From NCBI RefSeq assembly GCF_030548465.1, contig NZ_JAUOSF010000003.1, forward strand, positions 62,001-126,000: 64,000 nt of DNA. Direction: 5' to 3'. Positions 44,408 to 52,180 of the stretch are shown piece after piece. This stretch comes from Tamlana sp. 2_MG-2023. GTDB taxonomy: Bacteria; Bacteroidota; Bacteroidia; Flavobacteriales; Flavobacteriaceae. The position numbers and the translations under genes are program-made. How positions within the stretch are numbered: the first letter of the stretch is position 1; each line of letters starts with the position of its first letter. The notes beneath the pieces were generated by a model. That model was not told where the DNA came from, searched no databases, and saw only the letters and a program-made list of their open reading frames with translations.

Positions 44408-45787
44408 ATGTCAGATTACCTTACTGTCTTATTAGTAATGATAAGCGTAGGCTTGTTATTTTTAACTCCTGCTGCATTTTTTGGAGGAAAAACAGGCGTT
44501 ATTATAACCGTCATAATTTTAACTGCTATAAGTTGTTATCTATTAATGTATGCAATTGGTTTGGGAAAGTCTTTTGGAAATAGTAGTGCGCCAACATCTT
44601 TTAGAGTAGAGTCGCTTCTGCCGTATTTAAAATTTGCTGCTTTGTATGCTTTTATTGGTTACGGGGCGTTTTGTTTTAGTCAAATGGAACACGGCGTAGA
44701 GGGCTATAAAATAAAATGGTTAGTTTGTACCTTAATTTTGGTGGGGTATCCCGCTTATTTATTTGCAAGTGAAGTTATTAGTGAAAGTAACACAAAGCTA
44801 AAATATTATAAAACGGATATTGTCATTGCTCATCCTGTAGATTTTCCTGTTCAAATAGACCAACTGCGATTTTTTGATTCTAAAACAAAAAAATCAACGC
44901 CAACACATTATCGATATATGGAAAATGATCTGATATTATCTGATTTTGAAGGCTTAGATGTTGAAAATAACCCCTTTAGAAGCCATAGGTACTATAAAGA
45001 AGGAATTTCTAGATACCTTCCTATAAGTTTTGATTCTTTTGAATTGTCTTGGTACTCAATTTTAGAGCAGCGATTTTATAAAGATGTTTTTCGTTTAGAT
45101 CAAGAAAAACTGAAAACTCGTCAGGAAAGCGAAGGACAAATGGTTATTAGCGATATGCTTATTAACATTTTACCAAAAGGCCATGTAGATTTATTAAAAA
45201 GGGAATACATGGAATATATACACGTGGCAGCTTATGGTAAGGTTGCATTCACGGCTGTAGATGGCCAAAGTTTAGATGAGATATTTGGACTTTTCACACC
45301 TATTGGGGCGCCAGATGATCATAAGGCCAATCGAAAAAGAGATTATGCTAAGATTGAACAAGACATAACACATAATTTAAGCCCTGAGGAGATTTTAAGT
45401 TTTAGAAGTGTATACAATTACGATATTAATGTTGAATATATACAATACCCCAATGAAGTTAAAGAACTAAAAGAAATAGAAATTATCGATTTTTACTTAA
45501 ACCAATACAAAAGAAGTCCAGATTTTTTAAGTGAACGACACACAAAGCCTTTACCGAGTTATATGAAACTTAAATTGAAGGGTTATGATAAAGATAAAAG
45601 GCCATGGATAGAAATTGGATTTGATAAAAAGCTATTATTTCACGCCTATAATACTTTTGCTGAAGAACATAATGAAGCTATTTCATTTGAAATTCTTGTC
45701 GATATTAAAGATTTAAATAAAAGTAAAATTTGGTTAAAATCGAAAGAAGAAAAAATGTCTTTAGACGGTTGGAAAATGTATAAATGA
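44408..45787 (+). CDS. DUF2931-like protein with N-terminal membrane domain
   Basis: A 459-residue protein. The first about 125 residues contain four predicted membrane helices. The soluble rest has features I associate with DUF2931 proteins: H-P-V-D-F-P-V-Q-I, I-S-F-D-S-F-E-L-S-W-Y-S followed by F-Y-K-D-V-F, and L-K-L-K-G-Y near the end. Known DUF2931 proteins are mostly lipoproteins, so the four-helix N-terminus is a variation. No enzymatic motif is visible. Function unknown. Confidence 0.7.
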   Translation: MSDYLTVLLVMISVGLLFLTPAAFFGGKTGVIITVIILTAISCYLLMYAIGLGKSFGNSSAPTSFRVESLLPYLKFAALYAFIGYGAFCFSQMEHGVEGYKIKWLVCTLILVGYPAYLFASEVISESNTKLKYYKTDIVIAHPVDFPVQIDQLRFFDSKTKKSTPTHYRYMENDLILSDFEGLDVENNPFRSHRYYKEGISRYLPISFDSFELSWYSILEQRFYKDVFRLDQEKLKTRQESEGQMVISDMLINILPKGHVDLLKREYMEYIHVAAYGKVAFTAVDGQSLDEIFGLFTPIGAPDDHKANRKRDYAKIEQDITHNLSPEEILSFRSVYNYDINVEYIQYPNEVKELKEIEIIDFYLNQYKRSPDFLSERHTKPLPSYMKLKLKGYDKDKRPWIEIGFDKKLLFHAYNTFAEEHNEAISFEILVDIKDLNKSKIWLKSKEEKMSLDGWKMYK

Positions 45788-45800
45788 TTGACAATCACGT

Positions 45801-46499
45801 TTAAATCTTATGATGTAAACTTAACTGAATTTGGTTTTTATTCCAATTATTGGTGGTTTGGTTCATCACACCCAATTGCACTTTAAGATTATCTTTTATC
45901 ATGTAGCCTACGGCTGAATAAAATCGGTTTCTATCAAAAATTTCAACGTCAATACCGTTTCCTATATCACGTTGCCCGTTAATGAATAGTTCATTGTAGA
46001 AGGCCAAATAGATACTGTTCTTTTCCAAAACAGCTTTGTTTAGCGGAATATTCAAAAAGAGGTTGTAGCGGTAGCGCGTTCTAAAATCTTGGTTTTCCAC
46101 AAAACGTTGTTCAAAACGAAAACGGTGGTTGGTGTAAAATCGTTTCCCGAATTTAACTGGAAATAAAGCTTCTTGATAAATTCTACTTTCTTGGGTGGTA
46201 TCGTCAATATCGCCATAGGTTCCCGTGGTAATATGCCCGTAACCAAGCGTAAATTTGATATCTGCTTGCTTTGGTTTATAGGTAACTCCAGCTCTTAATA
46301 ACAGTTGTTCTAGATCGCCACCCATATTCCAATTACGGTATTGAACATCGCCTTGAACACCCCAAGAACTGGCGTTAAAAGTCGTATCGAAAAAGTACAT
46401 GTACCAAGCGCCCATGGCACTTTCATCAATTTGTGCATTTCCGTTTTTCGGACATAAACATAGTATACTAACAGTAATTAATAACAGGTACTTTTTCAT
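45801..46499 (-). CDS. DUF2490 outer-membrane beta-barrel-like protein
   Basis: A 232-residue protein with a signal peptide ending near G-N-A-Q. G-A-W-Y-M-Y-F at the start, R-F-E-Q-R-F-V and alternating strands such as Y-R-Y-N-L-F-L-N-I and S-I-Y-L-A-F-Y-N-E-L-F-I match DUF2490, a predicted outer-membrane barrel family. It ends Q-L-S-L-H-H-K-I. The role of the family is not known. It is transcribed alone from the element at 46516. Confidence 0.85.
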   Translation of the reverse strand: MKKYLLLITVSILCLCPKNGNAQIDESAMGAWYMYFFDTTFNASSWGVQGDVQYRNWNMGGDLEQLLLRAGVTYKPKQADIKFTLGYGHITTGTYGDIDDTTQESRIYQEALFPVKFGKRFYTNHRFRFEQRFVENQDFRTRYRYNLFLNIPLNKAVLEKNSIYLAFYNELFINGQRDIGNGIDVEIFDRNRFYSAVGYMIKDNLKVQLGVMNQTTNNWNKNQIQLSLHHKI

Positions 46500-46515
46500 T
46501 GAGAATAGTTTTCTG

Positions 46516-46523
46516 CAAAAATA
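46516..46523 (-). promoter_or_regulatory. Bacteroidota -7 promoter element for the DUF2490 gene
   Basis: The minus strand reads TATTTTTG (TAnnTTTG), 16 bases before the ATG at 46499. Confidence 0.4.
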
Positions 46524-46547
46524 AAGGTTATCTACAGAAATACAATT

Positions 46548-46631
46548 TCATCTGAAGATAGTTTCCTGCTTTCTACTTAAATGCTTAAGCTTAGCTACGC
46601 GCGCGTCGTGTTCTGGAGTAGTTGTTGACAT
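46548..46631 (-). pseudogene. Possible N-terminal remnant of a DUF2200-like gene
   Basis: From the ATG at 46631 the frame reads M-S-T-T-T-P-E-H-D-A-R-V-A-K-L, then an unrelated 12-residue tail and TGA. The opening T-P-E-H-x-A-R-x-A-K resembles the start of DUF2200 proteins as I recall them from Flavobacteriaceae. The conserved part after it is missing, so this looks like a stub left by a deletion. It may be chance; confidence is low. Confidence 0.3.
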
Positions 46632-46642
46632 GAGTTAAAATC

Positions 46643-46693
46643 ACAAAAAAAATCCAATTTTAAACTTTCTTAGAAAGCCTAAAGTTGGATTTG
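46643..46693 (-). terminator. Terminator-like hairpin downstream of the alginate lyase gene
   Basis: On the minus strand AAATCCAA pairs with TTGGATTT, with an inner stem CTTT/AAAG, and ends in eight T. It lies 75 bases after the lyase stop. Confidence 0.7.
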
Positions 46694-46711
46694 TGTTGTT
46701 TCGTGATGAAA

Positions 46712-46735
46712 ACCTGAATCAAGTTCAGCTTGACG
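46712..46735. repeat. REP-like palindrome
   Basis: ACCTGAATCAAGTTCAGCTTG carries the CTGAA-N-TTCAG core of the dispersed family seen at 21278 and 40485. It lies between the lyase stop and its terminator. Confidence 0.55.
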
Positions 46736-46767
46736 ACATGTTTTCTGTTGAAGTTGTTTTATTCTAT

Positions 46768-47703
46768 TTAATCGGTGTGATCTGTTACCACTTCGTGCAA
46801 TACCACCTGAGCAGCTTTTTCATAATCATCATGCCAACCAAAATAATTACCAGTTTTGAAATAGTTTTCATGAACATAACCATTCCCTACATAGTCATAA
46901 ATTTCGGTATAGTCTATATTTAAACCTTTTGCTTCACAAACTAGGGCACAATACATTTTACCGTCTTCAATTTTAATTTTGAAGGTGAATTTTTCATTAT
47001 CTACACGTCCGAAATCTAATTTTTCATCATAGCTGCTTGTCCATGCTTCTCCTTCTGCTGGTTTGGTGTAGTAATCAATTTGAATCATACCGCTGTTCCA
47101 TCTAATTTTTACTGTTGCTGGATTTCCGCTAATGCCTTCAGATTCTTTACCGTGAATTTGAGCAACAATGGTACGGCCGTTACCTTCAACATAATCAACA
47201 TGTATGGTAGATTCTAAAATATGAGTTCCTGTAGCCATTGACCAATTGTCGCTGGTGTCTTGATTGCCTCTCCAGTATTCTCTAAGTTCTGTACGGCAGT
47301 ATTTATCGCCTAAAGCAGATTCACCAGAGGTTGTGAACCCTGTAAATTTTGTATATAACGTGTAGCTTCCATCGTCATTTTTGTAAAAGTATTTAGCTTG
47401 ATCTGCTGTTAAATTGTTATTAACAATAGTTTCATAACCAATAGAAGTTGCACTACCGTTTCCTCGGTTTAAAGGCACAGAGAGGTACCAATTTTCCCAT
47501 GTGATGTTTGTGATTTCTTCTTCCTCTTCAATAGGTGGAGTCACTTCTTCTTCAATTTCCTCTTCTACAGGTGGAGTTACTTCTTCTTCTGGCTCTTTTT
47601 CTACTTCAGGCGTTTCTGTGACATCGTTAGAACTGCAGGCTGAAATAAAAACAATAGATAACAATACGATAGCCGTATGTCTTAAAAATGATTTAATCTT
47701 CAT
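46768..47703 (-). CDS. PL7 alginate lyase, lipoprotein
   Basis: A 311-residue lipoprotein (lipobox I-S-A-C, C23). Residues 30-64 are a linker almost wholly of Glu, Pro, Val and Thr with a repeated V-T-P-P pattern. The PL7 domain follows with all three signature blocks: R-T-E-L-R-E-Y-W (137-144), Q-I-H (182-184) and Y-F-K-T-G-N-Y (281-287), which hold the catalytic Arg, Gln, His and Tyr. The Ile in Q-I-H is usually linked to guluronate-containing alginate. The lipid anchor and long acidic linker suggest display on the cell surface. No other alginate gene is nearby. Confidence 0.92.
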   Translation of the reverse strand: MKIKSFLRHTAIVLLSIVFISACSSNDVTETPEVEKEPEEEVTPPVEEEIEEEVTPPIEEEEEITNITWENWYLSVPLNRGNGSATSIGYETIVNNNLTADQAKYFYKNDDGSYTLYTKFTGFTTSGESALGDKYCRTELREYWRGNQDTSDNWSMATGTHILESTIHVDYVEGNGRTIVAQIHGKESEGISGNPATVKIRWNSGMIQIDYYTKPAEGEAWTSSYDEKLDFGRVDNEKFTFKIKIEDGKMYCALVCEAKGLNIDYTEIYDYVGNGYVHENYFKTGNYFGWHDDYEKAAQVVLHEVVTDHTD

Positions 47704-47795
47704 AAACTTAAATGTTATTTTTTGGGGTATACTTTTTATTTGGTAGAACTAAAAGTATGCGTTTTGTTATGAAGTAGTTGTTTGTTTTATTCTGC

Positions 47796-47803
47796 AAAGA
47801 TAA
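47796..47803 (-). promoter_or_regulatory. Bacteroidota -7 promoter element for the alginate lyase
   Basis: The minus strand reads TATCTTTG (TAnnTTTG), 92 bases before the ATG at 47703. Confidence 0.4.
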
Positions 47804-47922
47804 GATTTTTGAAACTTCATTTTGCTAACATCAATTCAGTGATAATCACGATAGTTTTTAAAGACTATTTAATAATCTTGTTATGAAAGTTGTGATTGCC
47901 ACATTTTTCTTGAAATTAGTGT

Positions 47923-47930
47923 TATTTTTG
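47923..47930 (+). promoter_or_regulatory. Bacteroidota -7 promoter element
   Basis: TATTTTTG (TAnnTTTG) lies 37 bases before the ATG at 47968. Confidence 0.4.
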
Positions 47931-47967
47931 AAGCCTCTACAATTCATTCATAAATAAAACTTCAGTT

Positions 47968-48357
47968 ATGTCTTATCAAGAAGATTTTGTTCTTTTCTGG
48001 GAACAAGTAAAAGAAAGTGTTCAAGAAGGGCGATTTGCTAAATTAACGATGGCAAAGACCATTGGTAAGCCTGATTTGAAGAATATATTTTTGAGACCGC
48101 TTACTTCTGAAGGTGATTTTAAAGTCCTACTAAAATTTAGGTATCGATTAAAAGAAACCGAGGATGTGGAAGAAGAGCTTACTTTAGAGCAGGCTTTAAA
48201 TGTTATAAAACCACATCTTAAAAAGTCTTTTTTAACCGTTTTGTTATTTACTACCACTAAAGATGTGACGTTTAAAATAAACAAAAAAGGTGTTGGAAGC
48301 ATCACAGAGGGTGCGCCGACTTTTCAAGATGTGAGATTAGCTGATCGGGATATGTAA
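47968..48357 (+). CDS. Stand-alone N-terminal domain resembling SAM-methyltransferase leaders
   Basis: A 129-residue protein with F-A-K-L-T-M-A-K near the start, L-L-K-F-R-Y-R-L-K-E-T-E-D, L-L-F-T-T-T-K-D-V-T and I-N-K-K-G-V-G-S. These resemble the N-terminal domain of a class of flavobacterial class I methyltransferases of about 390 residues. Here the frame stops just where the catalytic domain would begin, and the next gene starts 29 bases later on the other strand. It may be a truncated gene or a genuine one-domain protein. The family link is from memory and uncertain. Confidence 0.6.
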   Translation: MSYQEDFVLFWEQVKESVQEGRFAKLTMAKTIGKPDLKNIFLRPLTSEGDFKVLLKFRYRLKETEDVEEELTLEQALNVIKPHLKKSFLTVLLFTTTKDVTFKINKKGVGSITEGAPTFQDVRLADRDM

Positions 48358-48386
48358 ACCCTAAAATCAGTAGCTTATCAACAAGA

Positions 48387-49160
48387 TTACTTATTTTCTT
48401 CTAAAAATGTAGTTAATGCTGAAGGTTCCGCTCTATTGCGATAATCGGCATCTAAAAAGGCATATTCAATTTCGCCATTTTGATTGATGATGTACGTCGC
48501 TGCTAAAGGCAATTCGTTTGAAGCATCACCATTATGGTTGTTCATATCAAAGGCTGCATTGTAAGCTTCTGCAACTTCATCAGTGAGTTTAAAAACGATG
48601 CCGTATTCTTTAGCGACTTTATTTCCAAGGTCACTTAAAACTTCAAATTCTAAATCGTTTTTTTCTGAAGTACTCATCGATTCGTCTGGAAGCTCTGGTG
48701 TTAAAGCAATTAATGTCGCGCCATTGGCTTTGAAGTTAGCCAATTCTCCTTGTAATTCATGAAGTGTTAGGTTACAGTATGGACACCAACCACCGCGATA
48801 CCAGGTTAAAACAACCTTGCCTTCTTTTAAATAGTCGCTCAATGAAACAGGTTCGCCTAGAGCATTTTTTAAAGTGAAGTCAGGCGCCTGGTCTCCAACT
48901 TGTTTTGCGCTGCTCGTGATTCCGCTGTTTTCAACAGATTCGATGCCTTCTGCGTAAATTTTCTTTTTATAGTCGTCGGCTTTAAGCTCGAAATTGGCTT
49001 TTTTTTCGTCTAATTGGGATTTCAACGTTGGTTCTTCCATGTTTTTTTCTTCTTTTTCAGTTTCCACTTCGGTTACCGTGTTTTGCTTTTTGTCGTTTTT
49101 TCCGCCGCAAGCTATCAAGGTAGCTCCCAGAAATAATGTAGATAAGATTTTAATTTTCAT
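48387..49160 (-). CDS. Peroxiredoxin-like (AhpC/TSA) lipoprotein
   Basis: A 257-residue protein with lipobox L-I-A-C after M-K-I-K-I-L-S-T-L-F. A Glu/Lys-rich linker leads to the thioredoxin-fold domain. The active site is W-Y-R-G-G-W-C-P-Y-C-N-L, preceded by A-P-D-F-T-L-K-N-A. Such C-x-x-C peroxiredoxin-like proteins reduce peroxides or act as thiol oxidoreductases in the envelope. The ATG at 49160 is chosen over an upstream TTG because it places the signal peptide at the N-terminus. Confidence 0.88.
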   Translation of the reverse strand: MKIKILSTLFLGATLIACGGKNDKKQNTVTEVETEKEEKNMEEPTLKSQLDEKKANFELKADDYKKKIYAEGIESVENSGITSSAKQVGDQAPDFTLKNALGEPVSLSDYLKEGKVVLTWYRGGWCPYCNLTLHELQGELANFKANGATLIALTPELPDESMSTSEKNDLEFEVLSDLGNKVAKEYGIVFKLTDEVAEAYNAAFDMNNHNGDASNELPLAATYIINQNGEIEYAFLDADYRNRAEPSALTTFLEENK

Positions 49161-49256
49161 AAGTCGATTTTTGTGCAATAAAGAACTTAAAAATGGGAAG
49201 GATTTGCTATAATTATTTGTTAAAATTGGAGGAAAGGGTTGTTCATAACGATTTAT

Positions 49257-50021
49257 TTAATTCCAAATATCATTTGACGCTGTTAATATGACTGGACGGT
49301 TATCAGTTACGAGTATGGTGTGTTCGTGTTGCGTGACATATCCACCTTTGTTTCCTACTAAGGTCCAACCATCATTTAATTCCACAGCAACTGTTGAGTG
49401 GGTTGAAATAAAAGTTTCTATGGCTACTGTTGTATTTTTCTTAAATCGTGTTCGGTTACTTTTAACTCTGTAATTTAAAATATTATCAGGCGCTTCATGT
49501 AAACTTCTACCAACGCCGTGTCCAGCTAAGTTTGTAATGACTTTATAACCTGATTTTTTAGCTTCGGTTTCAATTAAATAGCCAATTTCAGAAATTTTTA
49601 CTCCGCCTTTTATATTACTTATGGCCTTGCGTAAAATGTTTTTAGAAGCATTGACAAGAGGTTGGTGATTATGTATGTCTCTTCCAAGTATAAAAGACCC
49701 CCCATTATCAGACCAAAAACCATTTAGTTCTGCGGAAACGTCAATATTAATTAAATCACCTTCTTTAAGTATTTTTTTGTCGGAAGGTATGCCGTGAGCA
49801 GCTTCTTCATTTACACTGATACAAGAATAACCAGGGAACCCATAAGTTTCATACGGTGCAGACTTAGCTCCATAACGCTTTAAAATAAAACCTCCGAACT
49901 CATCAAGCTCTTTCGTTGACATACCAACTTCAGCATATTCTCGCATTAATTTTAGTGTGGTTCCAACAACTTCACTAATTTTTTGCATGCCTATTAATTC
50001 AGATTCCTGTGTTATGGACAT
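49257..50021 (-). CDS. map: Type I methionine aminopeptidase
   Basis: A 254-residue creatinase-fold metalloprotease. The two-metal site residues appear as I-D-V-S-A-E-L-N-G-F-W-S-D-N-G, L-A-G-H-G-V-G-R-S-L-H-E-A-P, I-E-T-F-I-S and Q-H-E-H-T. C-I-S-V-N-E-E-A-A-H-G-I-P supplies the catalytic His. It removes the initiator Met. In F-I-S-T-H the spacing is normal. It is not in the ribosomal-protein operon, so it may be a second Map. Confidence 0.9.
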   Translation of the reverse strand: MSITQESELIGMQKISEVVGTTLKLMREYAEVGMSTKELDEFGGFILKRYGAKSAPYETYGFPGYSCISVNEEAAHGIPSDKKILKEGDLINIDVSAELNGFWSDNGGSFILGRDIHNHQPLVNASKNILRKAISNIKGGVKISEIGYLIETEAKKSGYKVITNLAGHGVGRSLHEAPDNILNYRVKSNRTRFKKNTTVAIETFISTHSTVAVELNDGWTLVGNKGGYVTQHEHTILVTDNRPVILTASNDIWN

Positions 50022-50041
50022 TTTGTTTTTTTTAATTCAGT

Positions 50042-50049
50042 CAAAGGTA
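50042..50049 (-). promoter_or_regulatory. Bacteroidota -7 promoter element for map
   Basis: The minus strand reads TACCTTTG (TAnnTTTG), 20 bases before the ATG at 50021. Confidence 0.5.
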
Positions 50050-50122
50050 AAAGTTTATTTTTAAACTCAGTTGACTTTATTGTATCTTGGTAAAAGATTG
50101 ATTTAGAGTTAAATATGTATAT

Positions 50123-51124
50123 CTAAAATTGTTCGTTTGATAATTCCATATTGATTACTGCCCCTGCAACATTTCCAGAGGCGACAGCAAGTGCTACAGA
50201 ACGCATTCTTGAGACATTGTCTCCACAGGCAAATACTCCTTCAATAGATGTTTTCTGCATCATATCTACCTCTATATAGCCTTGTTCGTTCAGTTCGCAA
50301 CCTAACAATTCAGGAATATTAGAGTGTTGTTCAAAAGGAAGAGAAGCATAAGTAGCTTCAATGGATGCTTTACTATGGTCTTTAAAAATCACGTTTTTAA
50401 TTTGCCCATTTTTATGTTCTATTTCTGATATTTCTTTTTCAATAATATCAATATTGTTTTTCTTTAATTTGGCTAGTTGTTCTAGATTGAATTCAGCTTT
50501 TCCTTGAGTTAAGATGCTCAGATTTGGCGTTAGGTTTTTTACTAAAGTCGCCAAGTGAAATGCAGTTTCACCATTAGCAATAATACCCGTTTTCTTATTT
50601 TTTATTTCGTAACCATGGCAATACGGACAATGGACAACGGTTATACCCCAACAATCAGAAAACCCTTTAATTGGTGGCATGATATCTTTAACTCCAGTTG
50701 CAAAAATTAACTTTTTAGCCGTAAATGCTTTACCAGAAGCTGTGGTAATTTCAAAACTATTATCTATTTTTTTTCCTTTAAGTGCTTTGTCTTCAAGAAA
50801 ACTAATGGTATTGTATTTTAATACCTGTGCTTTTGCTTTTTCTGATATTTCTTTTGGTGTCGCACCGTCTTGAGTTATAAAGTTATGTGAGTGTGGTGTG
50901 TTACGGTTACAAGGTAAACCACTATCTATAATTAAAACGTTACGTAAAGAACGCCCGAGTGCCATGGCAGCTGAAAGTCCTGAATAACTTCCGCCTATAA
51001 TAATTACTTCAAAATTCTTTAATGTATTCATGTTATTATATTTTTTAAAACTTGTTAGTGGTACTGGAAGGGTACATGCTAAAATAGATAAGCTTCCTTT
51101 TTTTATTAATTCCCTTCTATTCAT
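50123..51124 (-). CDS. Thioredoxin-reductase-like FAD oxidoreductase with Tat-like N-terminus
   Basis: A 333-residue flavoprotein. After an N-terminal M-N-R-R-E-L-I-K-K-G and hydrophobic L-S-I-L-A-C-T-L-P, the FAD motif is I-I-I-G-G-S-Y-S-G-L-S-A-A. A redox C-P-Y-C sits in V-H-C-P-Y-C-H-G-Y-E, and the second FAD motif is F-A-C-G-D-N. The ATG at 51124 gives the exported form; an internal ATG at 51031 would give a plain cytosolic enzyme. The promoter region is shared with a divergent Fur-family gene. The substrate is unknown. Confidence 0.88.
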   Translation of the reverse strand: MNRRELIKKGSLSILACTLPVPLTSFKKYNNMNTLKNFEVIIIGGSYSGLSAAMALGRSLRNVLIIDSGLPCNRNTPHSHNFITQDGATPKEISEKAKAQVLKYNTISFLEDKALKGKKIDNSFEITTASGKAFTAKKLIFATGVKDIMPPIKGFSDCWGITVVHCPYCHGYEIKNKKTGIIANGETAFHLATLVKNLTPNLSILTQGKAEFNLEQLAKLKKNNIDIIEKEISEIEHKNGQIKNVIFKDHSKASIEATYASLPFEQHSNIPELLGCELNEQGYIEVDMMQKTSIEGVFACGDNVSRMRSVALAVASGNVAGAVINMELSNEQF

Positions 51125-51142
51125 GTGTTTAAAATTACAAAC

Positions 51143-51155
51143 GCAACACTGTTGC
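51143..51155. promoter_or_regulatory. Perfect 6-1-6 palindrome, candidate Fur-family operator
   Basis: GCAACACTGTTGC is a perfect inverted repeat with a one-base centre, the geometry of Fur/PerR/Zur boxes. It lies 18 bases upstream of the oxidoreductase ATG and between it and the truncated Fur-family gene. Confidence 0.45.
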
Positions 51156-51223
51156 AATAGTGGTTTTTGCAAATATATGAATGTTTTGTATTACCGCTAC
51201 TTTGTTGCTATAATAATGTTGTC

Positions 51224-51454
51224 ATGAGAAGAAGTCATACAGCTACCAAAAAGGCTGTGCTTTCAGTTTTACAAGCCACAAGTAAGGCTATGAGTCAAGG
51301 TTCTATTGAAAAGAAAAAAGATGTTGATATTAAGAGGGCTACCATTTATAGGGTTTTAAATTGGTTTTATGAAGATGGTATTTTGTATAGAATTGTAGGA
51401 GACAACGGAGGACAATGTTTCGCGCTTTGTTTAGATTGTGCTCGTTCTAGCTAG
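51224..51454 (+). pseudogene. Fur-family regulator, truncated after the DNA-binding domain
   Basis: From the ATG at 51224 the frame reads M-R-R-S-H-T-A-T-K-K-A-V and D-I-K-R-A-T-I-Y-R-V-L-N-W-F, a clear Fur-type winged helix, and reaches F-A-L-C-L-D-C, the first Cys pair, before ending A-R-S-S-stop at 76 residues. Members usually have about 125-150 residues with a metal-binding dimerisation domain. That part is not found in any frame downstream up to 51523. It is likely inactive as a normal dimer, although a DNA-binding fragment could still be made. Confidence 0.75.
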
Positions 51455-51523
51455 GGTTGAATAATACAGAACAACAGTAAGATATGGAAGCATAAAGGGC
51501 AACTATTGTACTGCAATTATTTG

Positions 51524-52105
51524 TTAAAATTGATACCCAATACCAAGTTGTACACCAAATTCGGTTAGCCTTTGTTGATCGTTTTCTTTTTCAAAGGGAA
51601 TGACGGCGTGCATTTTGAAATTCGGATTTAAATAAATTAAAAACTTATCAAAATTGTATTTTCCGCCAAAGCCGATTCCGAAACCAAATCCGGATTGTGA
51701 ATCAAAGGATTCCCCTGAATTTTGAAAATCTAAACGTGGTCCGCCGTTTAAGAAAAAATAATTTCCAATCGTATAATTAACAAACATCGGGATGGACACT
51801 ATTTTTAAATGAGTATGTCTTTCACTATGTGTTCCATAGTTATTAGAGTTTATTTGAACCTTTGAACTCAAATAGTTAATACCGGTTTCAAGTGATAGCT
51901 TAGGCGTTAATTTTCTTAAGTATCGTATTCCAAATTCATATGGGTTTTCTAAGTCGTAGCTTCCAGCTCCATCTAAGTTCCCACTTGTTAAAAATTCGCG
52001 ATCCATGATTCCAAAATACGTTCTGAATTCATTAGATTCTTGGCAGTTAGCGTTCGTATTAAGAAAAAGTGTGATTAATATTAAAGTTATAAATTTTACT
52101 TTCAT
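51524..52105 (-). CDS. Outer-membrane beta-barrel protein (porin-like)
   Basis: A 193-residue protein with a signal peptide ending near N-A-N-C-Q. Alternating strands with Gly and aromatic residues (F-G-I-R-Y-L-R-K-L, F-G-F-G-I-G-F-G-G-K-Y-N-F) and the last segment G-V-Q-L-G-I-G-Y-Q-F, ending in Phe, are typical of an eight-strand outer-membrane barrel. Function unknown; many such proteins are structural or adhesion-related. Confidence 0.82.
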   Translation of the reverse strand: MKVKFITLILITLFLNTNANCQESNEFRTYFGIMDREFLTSGNLDGAGSYDLENPYEFGIRYLRKLTPKLSLETGINYLSSKVQINSNNYGTHSERHTHLKIVSIPMFVNYTIGNYFFLNGGPRLDFQNSGESFDSQSGFGFGIGFGGKYNFDKFLIYLNPNFKMHAVIPFEKENDQQRLTEFGVQLGIGYQF

Positions 52106-52180
52106 GTGTTTAGGTAAGTATTGTTTCAGTAGAAAAACGTTTGCTATTTCAAGTTTCTTTTTTAGTGCTGATAGCTTTTC

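Noticed and set aside
49161-49178. TTG start giving a longer peroxiredoxin
   Set aside because: It puts extra basic residues before a complete lipoprotein signal that starts at the ATG at 49160.
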